Shown here: piece after piece, positions 1 through 9,800 of the stretch
How positions within the stretch are numbered: position 1 is the stretch's first letter
Layout of the letters: every line of letters begins with the position of its first letter
Source of the DNA: Nonlabens dokdonensis
Lineage (GTDB): Bacteria; Bacteroidota; Bacteroidia; Flavobacteriales; Flavobacteriaceae
Assembly: GCF_002162835.1 (NCBI RefSeq)
Contig: NZ_MAAX01000071.1
Coordinates: 1-63,961 of the forward strand
Direction: 5' to 3'
DNA: 63,961 nucleotides
The notes under the pieces: generated by a model
What the model saw: only the letters and a program-made list of their open reading frames with translations
The model's database searches: none
What the model was told of the DNA's origin: nothing
Made by a program: the position numbers and the translations under genes

Positions 1-63
1 AACTATTCATTTAATGGATGGAATGCGCAATCGGAAGATGGAGAGGTAAGAGTATTGTTTTGA
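1..63 (+). CDS. C-terminal end of an unidentified protein (partial)
   Basis: Frame 1 is open from the window edge for 20 codons and stops at 61-63 (TGA). The tail contains GWNAQSEDGEVRVLF. The gene starts outside the window, so its identity cannot be judged. A dispersed palindrome begins 9 nt after the stop and a weak convergent hairpin follows, which fits a real gene end. Confidence 0.55.
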   Translation, partial: NYSFNGWNAQSEDGEVRVLF

Positions 64-72
64 TTAGATTCA

Positions 73-88
73 CGCTTTCGCGAAAGCG
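73..88. repeat. Highly iterated palindrome, copy 1
   Basis: Exact CGCTTTCGCGAAAGCG, intergenic, 9 nt after the stop of the left-edge gene. It is followed by AGATAAAAACAAA, an A-rich tail shared with several other intergenic copies. Confidence 0.95.
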
Positions 89-99
89 AGATAAAAACA

Positions 100-135
100 A
101 AAGAGCAGCTTTTCTTTCTAGACAAACTGCTCTTT
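100..135. terminator. Possible bidirectional terminator hairpin
   Basis: AAAGAGCAG at 100-108 pairs with CTGCTCTTT at 127-135 around an 18-nt loop, between two convergent genes. The loop is long and the T tracts are weak, so this is tentative. Confidence 0.4.
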
Positions 136-153
136 CTATACAACTAGGTAAGA

Positions 154-1059
154 CTATCTTTTAATAACCTTTCCAGTATTTTTATTGCCTTGATCATCGG
201 TAATGGTATAAAAATAAATGCCATCTATCTCTCTACTTAAGTCAATTTCCTTGGTAAGATCATCTCCGTGAAACACCACTTTTCCTGAAGAATTAGCTAT
301 TGTGAGTTTATAATTTTTGCCTTTTTCAAATCCTGAAAACTTGATTATAGAATTGGTAGGATTTGGATACGTCTTAAATTCTATCTCCTCAAAGTCATAA
401 CCATCTGTACCGCATACTGGACCTCCTTTAAATCTGTGGGTTGTAGTATCACTACATGTTTGTGTTCCGTTAGTTCCTGTAACAGTTATTACAGATTGAA
501 TCACTCCATTTTCACAATCTACTGGAATTAGATCAGTTTGTGGATTCCCCTCAGAATTTAAATATCCTGAAACATTTAAAACAGTGCCGTCTTGAAAAGT
601 TAACTGAATCGAAATGTTGGTTACACTCCAGCCTGGGGCCAAATCCAAAGGTGCCACAAAAACTAAATTTATATCTGTTAGCAAATTCAAATCCTTTGCT
701 GGTCCAACTTCTATTCCACAGGTGTCTACAGGTATAACTGTGAAAGTCTCACATGATTGAATACACTCTCCATTAATAAAACGAGTAAGTCTCACATTTA
801 CACTACCTACGGTTGAAGTCACATTGATGCTTCGAGAAGTATTGGCGCCATCTATTGAAGCTGTGGCATTACAATTTTCAATTGTCCAATAGTAAGCCTG
901 AGCACTTGCGGCAGTGAATGTTCCATTTCCATCATGAGTGATATCGTTTAGTGGATCATCACAATTTGTGCATTGACCGTATGTTATTGAAGTCACTCCT
1001 ATAAAAAGGAATAGGGTCATTAAAAAAGTGTTTTTTAAATACATAATAAAATATTTCAA
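154..1059 (-). CDS. Secreted protein with T9SS type A sorting domain
   Basis: 301 residues. A signal peptide is visible at residues 1 to about 29 (hydrophobic core ending in TYGQ). The middle (about 30-220) is cysteine-containing and beta-rich with no family I recognise. The last 73 residues are a typical Por-secretion C-terminal sorting domain: FKTYPNPTNS, then a KGKNYKLTI...SGKVV strand pattern and a final GKVIKR. Such proteins cross the outer membrane by the type IX system, and the domain is usually cleaved as the protein is anchored or released. The function of the passenger is unknown. The gene is convergent with the gene at the left edge. Confidence 0.85.
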   Translation of the reverse strand: MKYFIMYLKNTFLMTLFLFIGVTSITYGQCTNCDDPLNDITHDGNGTFTAASAQAYYWTIENCNATASIDGANTSRSINVTSTVGSVNVRLTRFINGECIQSCETFTVIPVDTCGIEVGPAKDLNLLTDINLVFVAPLDLAPGWSVTNISIQLTFQDGTVLNVSGYLNSEGNPQTDLIPVDCENGVIQSVITVTGTNGTQTCSDTTTHRFKGGPVCGTDGYDFEEIEFKTYPNPTNSIIKFSGFEKGKNYKLTIANSSGKVVFHGDDLTKEIDLSREIDGIYFYTITDDQGNKNTGKVIKR

Positions 1060-1115
1060 ATTTCCTACTCATTCGCTTTTCGGTTACCGCGGTAGATAAT
1101 TACTTAACTACAGGA

Positions 1116-1123
1116 CAAACTTA
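1116..1123 (-). promoter_or_regulatory. Candidate -7 box TAAGTTTG
   Basis: On the minus strand TAAGTTTG matches the Bacteroidota TAnnTTTG box about 57 nt before the ATG of the T9SS protein gene. No TTG is found at the expected -33 spacing, so support is partial. Confidence 0.35.
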
Positions 1124-1291
1124 TAGGTTAAGCAAGGACCGGTTTGAGCATATTCAAATTAACCAGTGTTGCTTTCATATTTGGTAATTTTGTTTTCAAA
1201 AAAATGAAGTGTCAATATTCTAGACAAACAAAAAAAGTACGTTTTGTAGTCAAGACAATGACACTGTTACCTAAAATAAAGTAATGGTACT

Positions 1292-1323
1292 AAAAAAAGA
1301 CCCAGTGGTAAAACCACTGAGTC
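1292..1323 (-). terminator. Intrinsic terminator of the lipoprotein gene
   Basis: Read on the minus strand, GACTCAGTGG pairs with CCACTGGGTC (one G-T pair) and is followed by seven T. It lies about 50 nt after the stop at 1371. Confidence 0.75.
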
Positions 1324-1370
1324 TAATTAAATAATTTGTAATGCATTAGATAAATTACAAAATGAATTAT

Positions 1371-2192
1371 TTACAATTTGGAAAGGTTAGTATTTCCTAA
1401 ATTAGATAGAAATGTATTTACGTCAAAGTTGACATAGGAATATGGATTTCCATTGGATAAGTTAGGTCTAGATAATACAATTGCACGATTATTATCTACC
1501 GTACTATTGTCTACAATAACTTCTTCTGAGTAAACTGCGCAGCGCTGTGAACGTTTGCCCCTAGGAATATAAATTGTTGGCGTGTCATAAATAAAGGTTC
1601 CTAAATTAGAAGAATTAGCATTTAATGGATGGCCGACTGTATATATATCCTCTGGATTTGGAGAGGCTTGAATTACAATTTCAGTATTGTTAAATATTAA
1701 ATTATTGATTAAAGATAAAACCATTGGAGAAGTTTGAGCACTATCTGTTTCTGGTGCAGGATAGGGAACAGGAGTCTGTCTAGGAGGCCATGGTTGACTG
1801 TCTGGAGTTGTAACTGTCTCAAAAATATCTCTACATCCTTCATAATTTATAATTGCATATTGTGCAAGGTACTTATAGTGTCTTAAAAACATACTAGAAT
1901 TTTGACCTGTAAACAAATCACTCATTAAAACAGAGTTTGTTGAGCTGTTTAGAGAGCTAAATACATAGTTTTTATCGTTACTATCTAATCTCATTAGTTC
2001 TCCAACAATAAAAGAATTCCTAGCTAACATTTCTTTATGGTCTTGATAATTCAATAAGATTCCATTATTTGCTCCTCTTTTTGAAACGTTATCTTCAAGA
2101 GACGCCTTGTTATCAATTTCTTTTATTTCATCCGTTTCACAGGAGAAAATAAATAACAATGCTATAAGCGGTAAGTAAAATTTCTTTTTCAT
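1371..2192 (-). CDS. Putative lipoprotein of unknown function
   Basis: I start the gene at 2192, where MKKKFYLPLIALLFIFSC gives a lipoprotein signal (lipobox IFSC, Cys18). A longer in-frame extension to 2291 has no signal-like sequence. That gives 273 residues. The mature part is acidic near the lipid anchor (ETDEIKEID), contains a proline-rich stretch (PWPPRQTPVPYPAPE, about residues 133-147) and otherwise resembles no family I know. It lies directly downstream of a histidine kinase/LytTR pair on the same strand, 95 nt after the regulator stop, so it may be co-transcribed or a target of that pair (inference). Confidence 0.7.
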   Translation of the reverse strand: MKKKFYLPLIALLFIFSCETDEIKEIDNKASLEDNVSKRGANNGILLNYQDHKEMLARNSFIVGELMRLDSNDKNYVFSSLNSSTNSVLMSDLFTGQNSSMFLRHYKYLAQYAIINYEGCRDIFETVTTPDSQPWPPRQTPVPYPAPETDSAQTSPMVLSLINNLIFNNTEIVIQASPNPEDIYTVGHPLNANSSNLGTFIYDTPTIYIPRGKRSQRCAVYSEEVIVDNSTVDNNRAIVLSRPNLSNGNPYSYVNFDVNTFLSNLGNTNLSKL

Positions 2193-2287
2193 AACAATTT
2201 TTAATATGATAACTAAAATAAAACCTATTTCCTTCAAGAAACTTTTGTTTTCAAATACACAAGAAACACTTTCAAATTTGCAGGAAC

Positions 2288-3046
2288 TCAATTCATTTTT
2301 GACATCACTAGTTTTAAAATAGCATCTTTATTTCTTCCAGAAACTGGAATTTCAATTTTATCTTGAAGAATTATGGTTCCTGATTTTAAAAACTTGGTTA
2401 CGTAATTTGTATTTATAATATAGGATTGCTGACAACGTACAAAATTGAGTTCAGGCAGAAGTTCTACCGCATATTTAAGTGGTTTAGAAATCAATACAGA
2501 AGATTGACCATTAAGATAAAATGTAGTGTAATTGCCCTCAGATTTACAATACATCAACTTATCTAACTTCACTAAATGTATGGTGTCAGAGGTTTTTAAA
2601 ACAATATGTTCTTTTTGTTCTGTCTTATAAAAGTTAGAAGCAACACCAGCCATCATTGTAGAATCAGATTTTGCTTTTGATTTGATATTAGTTAGCGCTT
2701 TATTTAAAGCTTCTTCTAGTTCCTCTTCATCAATGGGTTTCAATAGGTAATCTAAAGCACCAAGCTTAATCGCTTTTATCGCTTTATCGTCAAAACCAGT
2801 TATAAAGATGAGTTCAAAGTTGATGTCATCTAATTGATCTAATAACTCAAAACTAAAACCGTCTTCTAGTTCTATATCTAGTAGAACAATATCAGGTTGA
2901 GTTGACTTAATTAATGCTAATCCTTCTTTGATGGATGTCGCCTCACCTACTACCTTAATTTCTTCATTAAACTCTGCTCTAATCTGTTCTATTAAAAAAT
3001 CACGGATGTATTTTTCGTCGTCTATTGTTATAAGTGTATATGCCAT
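2288..3046 (-). CDS. LytTR-family response regulator
   Basis: 252 residues. Receiver domain at residues 1-120, with the acidic pair IDDE near residue 9, phospho-acceptor Asp in LLDIEL (about residue 57), Thr in ITGFD and Lys in LLKPID. The C-terminal LytTR DNA-binding domain (about 150-250) shows the typical KLMYCKSEGNYTTFYL and FVRCQQSYIIN segments. It follows the TPR histidine kinase gene with a 2-nt gap, so the two form a kinase-regulator operon. The aspartate relay is intact, so phosphorylation by that kinase is expected. The DNA target is not visible. Confidence 0.9.
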   Translation of the reverse strand: MAYTLITIDDEKYIRDFLIEQIRAEFNEEIKVVGEATSIKEGLALIKSTQPDIVLLDIELEDGFSFELLDQLDDINFELIFITGFDDKAIKAIKLGALDYLLKPIDEEELEEALNKALTNIKSKAKSDSTMMAGVASNFYKTEQKEHIVLKTSDTIHLVKLDKLMYCKSEGNYTTFYLNGQSSVLISKPLKYAVELLPELNFVRCQQSYIINTNYVTKFLKSGTIILQDKIEIPVSGRNKDAILKLVMSKMN

Positions 3047-3048
3047 AA

Positions 3049-4797
3049 TTAGTTGGTCGGTATTTGAAATTCAACAACGGTTCCTGTACTATTTTCTTGA
3101 TCGAGAAAACTAATGGAAAGCTCGCTACCTGTAGCTTTTTTAATAAAGTTAGAAATCAACTTTACTGAAGCTGATTTCTTAGATGAATCTTTCTTGATGG
3201 CATAACCAGTTCCGTTATCCATAATCTTACAAAGCAGCACCTTACCTAATTTAGAAGAGTTATTAGACAATTGAATTTCAATCCATCCACGCGACTCTAT
3301 TCCTTTAAATCCGTGCTCGATTGCATTTTCTACAAATGGCTGGATCAACATAGGAGGTATTTTGATCGTACTATCATCAATACCTTCATAAAGTAGTAAT
3401 TGATAATCAAAAAGCTCTGGAAACCTCAATTTTTGTAAATCTAAGTAGTTTTTAAGCACCATTATTTCATCCTCTAAAGGCACGTAATTTTCCATAGAAT
3501 TTTCTAAAACAGTACGTAATAACCTTGAGAATTTAGTAATGAATCGAGCAGCAGATTTTGCATCATTTCTCACTAAATTTTGAATGCTACTCAACACATT
3601 AAATATAAAGTGCGGATTCATTTGCGCTCTTAATAAGCGTTGATGAATTTTCAAATTAGCGATTTCGTGATCCCTTTTCTGTTTAAAAGTAAAAAAGAGG
3701 ATCCCTAGTAAGCCGATTATTAAAATCGAACCAATAAATAAAACTTTGTTTCTAAAGTTGAGCTTTTCAATTTCGGTTTGTTGTTTTTCTTTAAGTAATT
3801 GTTCTGATTTTTGTTTTTCATCGACTAGCAACTCCAGATCTTTAGTAAATCTATTTTGATAAAAAAGATCTTGATCCTTTTGTGTTTTATCAATTAAATC
3901 TTCAATTCGTTCATTTGAAATTTGAAGGGCTCTTGCAAGTCTCAATTCATATTTAAAGACACTGACTCTTATATCATTTTCGACCTTTTCTTGTTTAATA
4001 CTTTTAAAAGAATCAAGATAAACACGAGCTTGCTCATAATCTTCAAGTTCAATATAAGCTTCAGCAATATTGGCATAATCGATAGCAACGGCATTATACT
4101 TGCCATCTTGATCTATTTTCTTATTAAGATTTAAAGATCTTTTGTAGTAATCAATTGCATCTTTAAAATTGCCTTGATAAAATTTTTGAATCCCTATTTT
4201 AATAAACAGTCCTTGCTGTTGACCAAAATCTAAATCATTTCTTTTTTTAAGGTCGTCAAGTATTTTATTTGCTTCTTCAAGTCTACCTAACTTAAAAAGA
4301 ATATCACTTTTCAAAATCAACGCGGTTATAATACTACAACTATTTTTATTGTTTTTTAATAAATTATAATATTCTTCGTTTGATTTTAAAGCCTCATTAT
4401 ATTGACCTGAAGCTAAATAAAGATATTGCTCGATATTTATGATAGTCAAAATATGTTCTTCGACTGGCTTTAAATCTTTCTCTTCGTATTCTTTCAGTAA
4501 AGCTAGTGCATCGCCATATTCATCCTTCATACGATGAATTCCTATCAAACTGATGTAATATTGAAAATAATCACTAGACTTATTAGAATTACAACGGTCG
4601 ATGGCTTCTCTGTAGGCATTCTTAGCTTTTTCTAAATCACCATTTTCATAAAATTTTATTCCTTCCTGATAATACTTTTCAGAAATAGGAATACTATCCG
4701 TTTGTGAGCTAGCTGGGTTCTCGTTATTTAAAACAGACGTAGCCTTATCACAACTGGATAAACATAAAATACCTAAGAAGAATAACAGAAATTTCAA
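3049..4797 (-). CDS. TPR sensor histidine kinase (LytS/His_kinase type) with lipobox
   Basis: 582 residues. The N-terminus MKFLLFFLGILCLSSC reads as a lipoprotein signal (LSSC, Cys16). Tetratricopeptide-like repeats fill about 30-290, a charged coiled coil about 310-345, and a membrane helix (VLFIGSILIIGLLGILFF) about 350-370. The His_kinase domain carries QMNPHFIFN (phospho-His near 393), the N box PFVENAIEHG and the G box DNGTGYAI. The order suggests a periplasmic TPR sensor and a cytoplasmic kinase. The kinase phosphorylates the LytTR regulator encoded 2 nt downstream (inference from operon). A TTG-N20-TAGATTTA promoter lies just upstream. Confidence 0.9.
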   Translation of the reverse strand: MKFLLFFLGILCLSSCDKATSVLNNENPASSQTDSIPISEKYYQEGIKFYENGDLEKAKNAYREAIDRCNSNKSSDYFQYYISLIGIHRMKDEYGDALALLKEYEEKDLKPVEEHILTIINIEQYLYLASGQYNEALKSNEEYYNLLKNNKNSCSIITALILKSDILFKLGRLEEANKILDDLKKRNDLDFGQQQGLFIKIGIQKFYQGNFKDAIDYYKRSLNLNKKIDQDGKYNAVAIDYANIAEAYIELEDYEQARVYLDSFKSIKQEKVENDIRVSVFKYELRLARALQISNERIEDLIDKTQKDQDLFYQNRFTKDLELLVDEKQKSEQLLKEKQQTEIEKLNFRNKVLFIGSILIIGLLGILFFTFKQKRDHEIANLKIHQRLLRAQMNPHFIFNVLSSIQNLVRNDAKSAARFITKFSRLLRTVLENSMENYVPLEDEIMVLKNYLDLQKLRFPELFDYQLLLYEGIDDSTIKIPPMLIQPFVENAIEHGFKGIESRGWIEIQLSNNSSKLGKVLLCKIMDNGTGYAIKKDSSKKSASVKLISNFIKKATGSELSISFLDQENSTGTVVEFQIPTN

Positions 4798-4819
4798 TTT
4801 ATGAGAACGGTTTGATTGG

Positions 4820-4850
4820 TAAATCTACAACGCATCACTATTTATAGCAA
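4820..4850 (-). promoter_or_regulatory. Promoter of the TPR kinase operon
   Basis: On the minus strand TTG (4850-4848), a 20-nt spacer and TAGATTTA (4827-4820) match the Bacteroidota housekeeping promoter with one deviation (final A for G). Transcription would start about 12-15 nt before the ATG. Confidence 0.5.
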
Positions 4851-4899
4851 AATTTGCCTACTGATATAACCTGTGTATTTCATATTCATTTAACAATCC

Positions 4900-4915
4900 C
4901 GCTTTCGCGAAAGTG
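4900..4915. repeat. Highly iterated palindrome, copy 2 (one mismatch)
   Basis: CGCTTTCGCGAAAGTG, 15 of 16 matches (C to T at position 15), intergenic between divergent genes. It is followed by ATAACAAAAG, resembling the tail of other intergenic copies. Confidence 0.85.
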
Positions 4916-5062
4916 ATAACAAAAGTTAGTTTTTTTAGGATGACGAGATAAACTTTCATCTAATCAGAAACTGTTTTCAAGGAATCAACTCTACCACTTA
5001 ACAAAGCCTTGTTTAGAAAACCTTAACATAGTTTCATATTAGATTTTTAATAAAGGGGAATG

Positions 5063-5077
5063 AGGATAATTTATCCT
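5063..5077. repeat. Perfect inverted repeat AGGATAA-T-TTATCCT
   Basis: Seven-base arms around one T, about 30 nt before the preferred start of the barrel-protein gene. It could be an operator or an mRNA leader hairpin. If translation starts at 5060 it is coding. Confidence 0.5.
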
Positions 5078-5107
5078 GTCTACGGACTACCCTTAGAAAA
5101 TCTAATT

Positions 5108-6823
5108 ATGGGTGTTCTTGTTACTAGATTACAAATTTTACCGGTCTTATTTTGTTTTATCCTGACCGTAAGCTACGCACAAAAGGAAGAACAAAAAAAG
5201 TTACCAGTACAATTAACTGGTAGTATAGGTTTTAATTATGACTATTATTCCTTTTATCAAGAGAACTACTCCAGTTTCAGACCTCGATTTCCTGAAAATT
5301 TACTTCGACTTAATGCTCAAATGAGCATCAATTTTGGTAAACATTTTAGCATTCCTATAAGTGTTAACGTTACAAACCAAGAGGTTCTTTACAACTTACC
5401 AAGTGTTCCAGATGAGAGTCCGCTAGATTATATTCAAAATCCAGCAAACAACCTAAGTATCAATCCTAAATATAAATGGGCTCAAGGATTCTTTGGTACG
5501 CAAACACCTCAGTACACACCGTTAACAACAGGAGATATCCCCATGTTTGGTTTAGGAATGGAAATAAATCCTGGTAGTTTTATATTATCTGCTGCCTTTG
5601 GTACATCGCAACGTGCAATAGAACCTGATATTTCTCTCAACATTCCTGGCGCCTATGAGCAAAGTATAACCATGGCTCGCATAGGAGTAGGAAAACTAGA
5701 AGGATCTAAATTTACGGTAAATGTGGTACGTGTAAGGGATCATATAAACTCTGTAACGATCGATCCCATAGGAATTGAACCCATTGAAGGTATAACTGTC
5801 TCACCTTATGCAGAATTTAAGCTATTTAAAAAACTCCAAATTAGAACCGAGACTGCTGGATCTATATTCACCAGCGATCTTTTTAACAATGGTACTATTG
5901 ATGAAGATTATGTTACAGCCGTTGAGGATGTTATCACAATAAATGCCAGTTCTACGGCAGATTTTGCTCACAATTCTCGTATAGACTGGAAAGGAGATAA
6001 ATTTCAAATAGGTGGTGAAGTGCAGTATATCGGGCCAGGATTTTTACCGGTAGGTTATCGATTTGTAGAACGTGATATATTGGATTATAAAGTAAACACT
6101 GGTATGAAACTCTTTAAGGATAAACTTAATCTTACAGGTAGTTTTGGAATACGCACTAATAACTTAAACAATACAAAATTATCTTCTTCTGAACGTGTTA
6201 TTTCAAATGTGAATGTTTTTGCACAAGTAACAGAGTCGTTTTCATTGAATGTGAATTATAGTAATTTTGGTTTTAATAATGATGCCAATATTTTAAACCA
6301 GCGCATTGAATTAATAAATAATTCTATCACGGTTTCTCCTTCTTACACCATTAAAGGTGAGAAATACCTGCATTTAATATCCGGTAATGTCGCATTAAAT
6401 AGTTTTGAGCAATTTGATGTTGTTAGTAACGCTTTCGCGAAAGCGGAAAACTCCACCTACTCTCTCAACTATAATATTTCCTTCTTACAAATACCATTAA
6501 ATATAGGGTTACAGAGCATTTATCTAGAAAATCAATTACCTACCGGAGATTTTAACATGCTCAATTATGGCCTAACAGCTAGTTATAAATTGCTAGATAA
6601 AAAACTTACTCCTTCTATTGGATTCAATTATGCCCATGTAGATGTTCCAGGATTTACAACCGACAATAGAAGTAATTTCAACTTAAAATTAGGTTATAAA
6701 CTCACTAAAAAACTACAGTGTAAACTGCGGTATCGATATACGAATTTTAGTTATGGAAACTCAAGACCAGGAGGATTTCTAGGTCAGAACAGAGTTCAAT
6801 TTTCTATTCAACAACGATTTTAA
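5108..6823 (+). CDS. Outer-membrane beta-barrel-like protein
   Basis: 571 residues from ATG 5108. This start gives a clean signal peptide (LQILPVLFCFILTVSYAQ). An in-frame ATG at 5060 would add 16 residues ahead of it. The body alternates short amphipathic beta strands with polar turns (for example GSIGFNYDYYSF, FSLNVNYSNFGFNN, LGYKLTKKLQCKLRYRY) and ends in phenylalanine (VQFSIQQRF), as outer-membrane barrels do. I do not recognise a named family. It is the first gene of a five-gene operon, 11 nt before the giant exported protein, so a surface or secretion partnership with that protein is plausible. Palindrome copy 3 is embedded in it and encodes NAFAKAE. Confidence 0.75.
   Translation: MGVLVTRLQILPVLFCFILTVSYAQKEEQKKLPVQLTGSIGFNYDYYSFYQENYSSFRPRFPENLLRLNAQMSINFGKHFSIPISVNVTNQEVLYNLPSVPDESPLDYIQNPANNLSINPKYKWAQGFFGTQTPQYTPLTTGDIPMFGLGMEINPGSFILSAAFGTSQRAIEPDISLNIPGAYEQSITMARIGVGKLEGSKFTVNVVRVRDHINSVTIDPIGIEPIEGITVSPYAEFKLFKKLQIRTETAGSIFTSDLFNNGTIDEDYVTAVEDVITINASSTADFAHNSRIDWKGDKFQIGGEVQYIGPGFLPVGYRFVERDILDYKVNTGMKLFKDKLNLTGSFGIRTNNLNNTKLSSSERVISNVNVFAQVTESFSLNVNYSNFGFNNDANILNQRIELINNSITVSPSYTIKGEKYLHLISGNVALNSFEQFDVVSNAFAKAENSTYSLNYNISFLQIPLNIGLQSIYLENQLPTGDFNMLNYGLTASYKLLDKKLTPSIGFNYAHVDVPGFTTDNRSNFNLKLGYKLTKKLQCKLRYRYTNFSYGNSRPGGFLGQNRVQFSIQQRF
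6430..6445. repeat. Highly iterated palindrome, copy 3 (in CDS)
   Basis: Exact CGCTTTCGCGAAAGCG inside the barrel-protein gene, read in the frame that gives AFAKA. Confidence 0.95.
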
Positions 6824-6834
6824 AATACAGGATT

Positions 6835-9800
6835 ATGAAAAATATATTATTAGTGCTAGTATTTATTACTTCCTGCAACTGGACAGAAGCACAGTTACAA
6901 GCAACGCTTAATGTAGATTCAAATCCTACACCAGAATTAAGTGAATGGACTAATCGTAATAACCTAGCGATCCTTACGGTAACTAATCCTTCCGCTGGAT
7001 CTACTATAGATTATCGCATCAAAGTAAGTTTATTACTAGATGGAGATTTAAAAGTAGTGACAGACGATACCGTGCCATTAATGATGGCTGACTTTGGAAC
7101 AGAAACATTCCTCGCAGACGAATTGATCCCTTATAACGCCGTACAATTTGTTGACCCTAGTTTTAGAGATCAATTATCTCGTACAGGTATGTTGCCGCCA
7201 GGTTCTTATAGTTTTTGCGTAGAGTTAGTAGGTAGTGATGGTCGCAGTCTTACGCAACCAGAACAAATATGTCGTCCTATGATCATAACTGATTATCAAA
7301 TGCCAGAATTGTTATCTCCTATCGGTGGTATGGAAATAGATCCTTTATTGATTAATAGCCTGATGTTTCAATGGACACCATTAGTCCCAATACCAGACGC
7401 TATGACTGGTATTACCTATTTAATCGCAGTTAGTGAAGTTCAAGCTGGACAAACTCCTAGCCAAGCTTTTAGTATCAACTACCCTATTATAGAAGAAGAA
7501 GTTACCATAGGAACTCAATTTACATGGCCGCTGGACATTCCTGCACCAGATGAAGACCAGCAGTATGTTTGGGGAATCAAACCTATGACACTTGAAGGCA
7601 ATACCTATAGAGCTCAAAATAATGGATTTGCGGATTATGGAGTTTTCAACATACGAGGCACAGATAATGGAAATTCTACAACTCGTTCCAGCGAGCAAAC
7701 AGTAATAAATTGTAATATAAACCCAGTAGACCTAAGCGATGATTTATTTTTTATTGCAAATAGTAGTCTAACTACACTTGATTTAAATGGATTGAGCGTA
7801 ATGCAAAATAGATTTTGGCTACAAGCAGCTGGAATCATTGATCCTACTAAGTATGAATTGATAACCACTATTAGTTGGGGTTGCAGCCATCAAATGGAAT
7901 TTATCAATTTCAATACTACATCAATATTACACGATTATAATACAACTCAAGACAGCAGCTTTAATATTCCGCCAAGTATAAGCATTAACATGGAATTGCG
8001 TCCATTAATTGCTGGCCTCACTTCCTGTAGTATTGAGGTAGTAAAGGATGTAACAGCAACAACCATATATAATGAAGAATCTTGCAACTTTCCATCTCAA
8101 AGTGATTTTGAAAGAACTATAAGCTTTATAAATTCTACCTCAAGTGCTGATCCTTTGAAAATTGAATTAGCTGATGTAGCTGCATTTACCTCGCTGATAG
8201 AACAAGAGTTTTTAACTCAAGGAACCAACAGAAGTATTGATACTGAGCTATTAATTAATTACGATAATGGAATTCACTCTACACCACAAAATAGCTTCAA
8301 TGGAAGCACTATAAATGTGGATCATACCTATACGATTAATTGCTTTGATGGAAGTGAATATCCTACTGAGGTTTGTTTTACCTATGTTACAGAAAGAAGG
8401 ATCAACGGAGAACGATTTACTTGTGAAAAAACATATTGTATCCAATTACCAGATGAAACCATAATGGCATTAGACGATTTAGGTAATCCTGAAGATGTTG
8501 GTGAACTAGATGACACAGCTGATGTTAATCCAAATGCAGGAGAAACAGATCAACAATGTGAATGCTTAGATGGTAATGTGGTATCCATACCGAATCTTGA
8601 AATAAGACATACTCAAAGTGTTTCAGATGAAAATAATCATGTAGTTTATATTCCAACTGCTCAAGCGGAATTAGATTCTATTATAGAATGTATGACCACA
8701 AAAAAGAATTTTGATGGGATAGAAAATATGGATGGAGATCCTGAATACGGTTTACAATCCCAATTTTTTATTGGGACAATTTCTTATGACTGGCAAACCC
8801 AAAATACTACTGATAATTTTTCAAATATTCATACCTATGAAACTAGTAATGGCGATACCAGTGTCATCCCTACTAGCATAACGGTTACCTTCCATATTGT
8901 AAATACGAATGCAAATATAGATTGCTATTTCACGCAAGAGGTTGCTGTTCCCACTTTAATCAATTCTACCGATGAGACAGAAAACGTTGAAAGCACGGAA
9001 GAAGAAGCAGATTGTGATTGCGATCTTACACCATTAGTGGAGCCCATAATTGAAATTCAACAATTAGAGCCCAATAATTATCCGCGGAAATTAAACCTGA
9101 TTAATGTAACAGCTTTAAGGGATTATTTAATAGGTTGCAAATCTACGTACAATTCAAATCCTGAAGACTATACTATAGAAACAACGATTAACTGGGATAG
9201 TGATCATTCTGAAACTGCTATTCAAGGCAACAATGCGTTTGAACATCAATATAGTGCAATATCCCATGAAATTCCAGAGGAAATTTGTATTACATATACT
9301 ATTAGCCCTAAACATGGGATTGAGAGAGAAACTTGTGTTAAAGAATTTTGTATTCCTGTCCCTCAAAATTTGCAAGACCTGAATCAAGGAGACACCGAAA
9401 CTTCAACTGTTGCTGTAGGTGATATTATTCATGCTGGATTCTCACATGAATTTGAAGTAGAAGTGACAGAAGTTTCTGTAGATTCAACAAATCAGTTAAC
9501 AGGTAAAGGTCATGTTTTTGTCGATTGGATAGCAGCTCGTGTAGCAGTAAAATTTACTGACATTACCGTCGATACTAATAAAAATTTACTGACAGGTAAA
9601 ATTTTAGGCGAAGTTTACGATGCACCAGCACCGGTATATCCGCAGGCATGGGCAGAAGAAATAGTATCTAATAGCTCACTAGCTAATAACACAGCAAACT
9701 CTGTTGCAAACTGGGGAAATGATATCGTAGGAGATGTAATAGACTGGACTAATGATACATCTGGTGACGCCGTAGATTGGGTAAATAACACAGCTGGAAC

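Larger units (their letters stand above)
1060..1370. other. Intergenic region between two minus-strand genes
   Basis: 311 bp without a gene. The right end holds the terminator of the downstream-reading lipoprotein gene (1292-1323). The left part holds the leader and a candidate -7 box (1116-1123) of the T9SS protein gene. The small palindrome TACCGCGGTA lies near 1085. I see nothing else. Confidence 0.7.
4798..5107. other. Divergent intergenic region
   Basis: 310 bp between the TPR kinase gene (minus) and the barrel-protein gene (plus). It holds a kinase promoter (4820-4850), a one-mismatch copy of the dispersed palindrome (4900-4915) and a perfect inverted repeat (5063-5077). An alternative in-frame start for the plus-strand gene is at 5060. 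Confidence 0.6.

Noticed and set aside
1371-2291. The longer 306-residue form of the lipoprotein
   Set aside because: The first 33 residues have no signal character and would bury the MKKKFYLPLIALLFIFSC lipoprotein signal.
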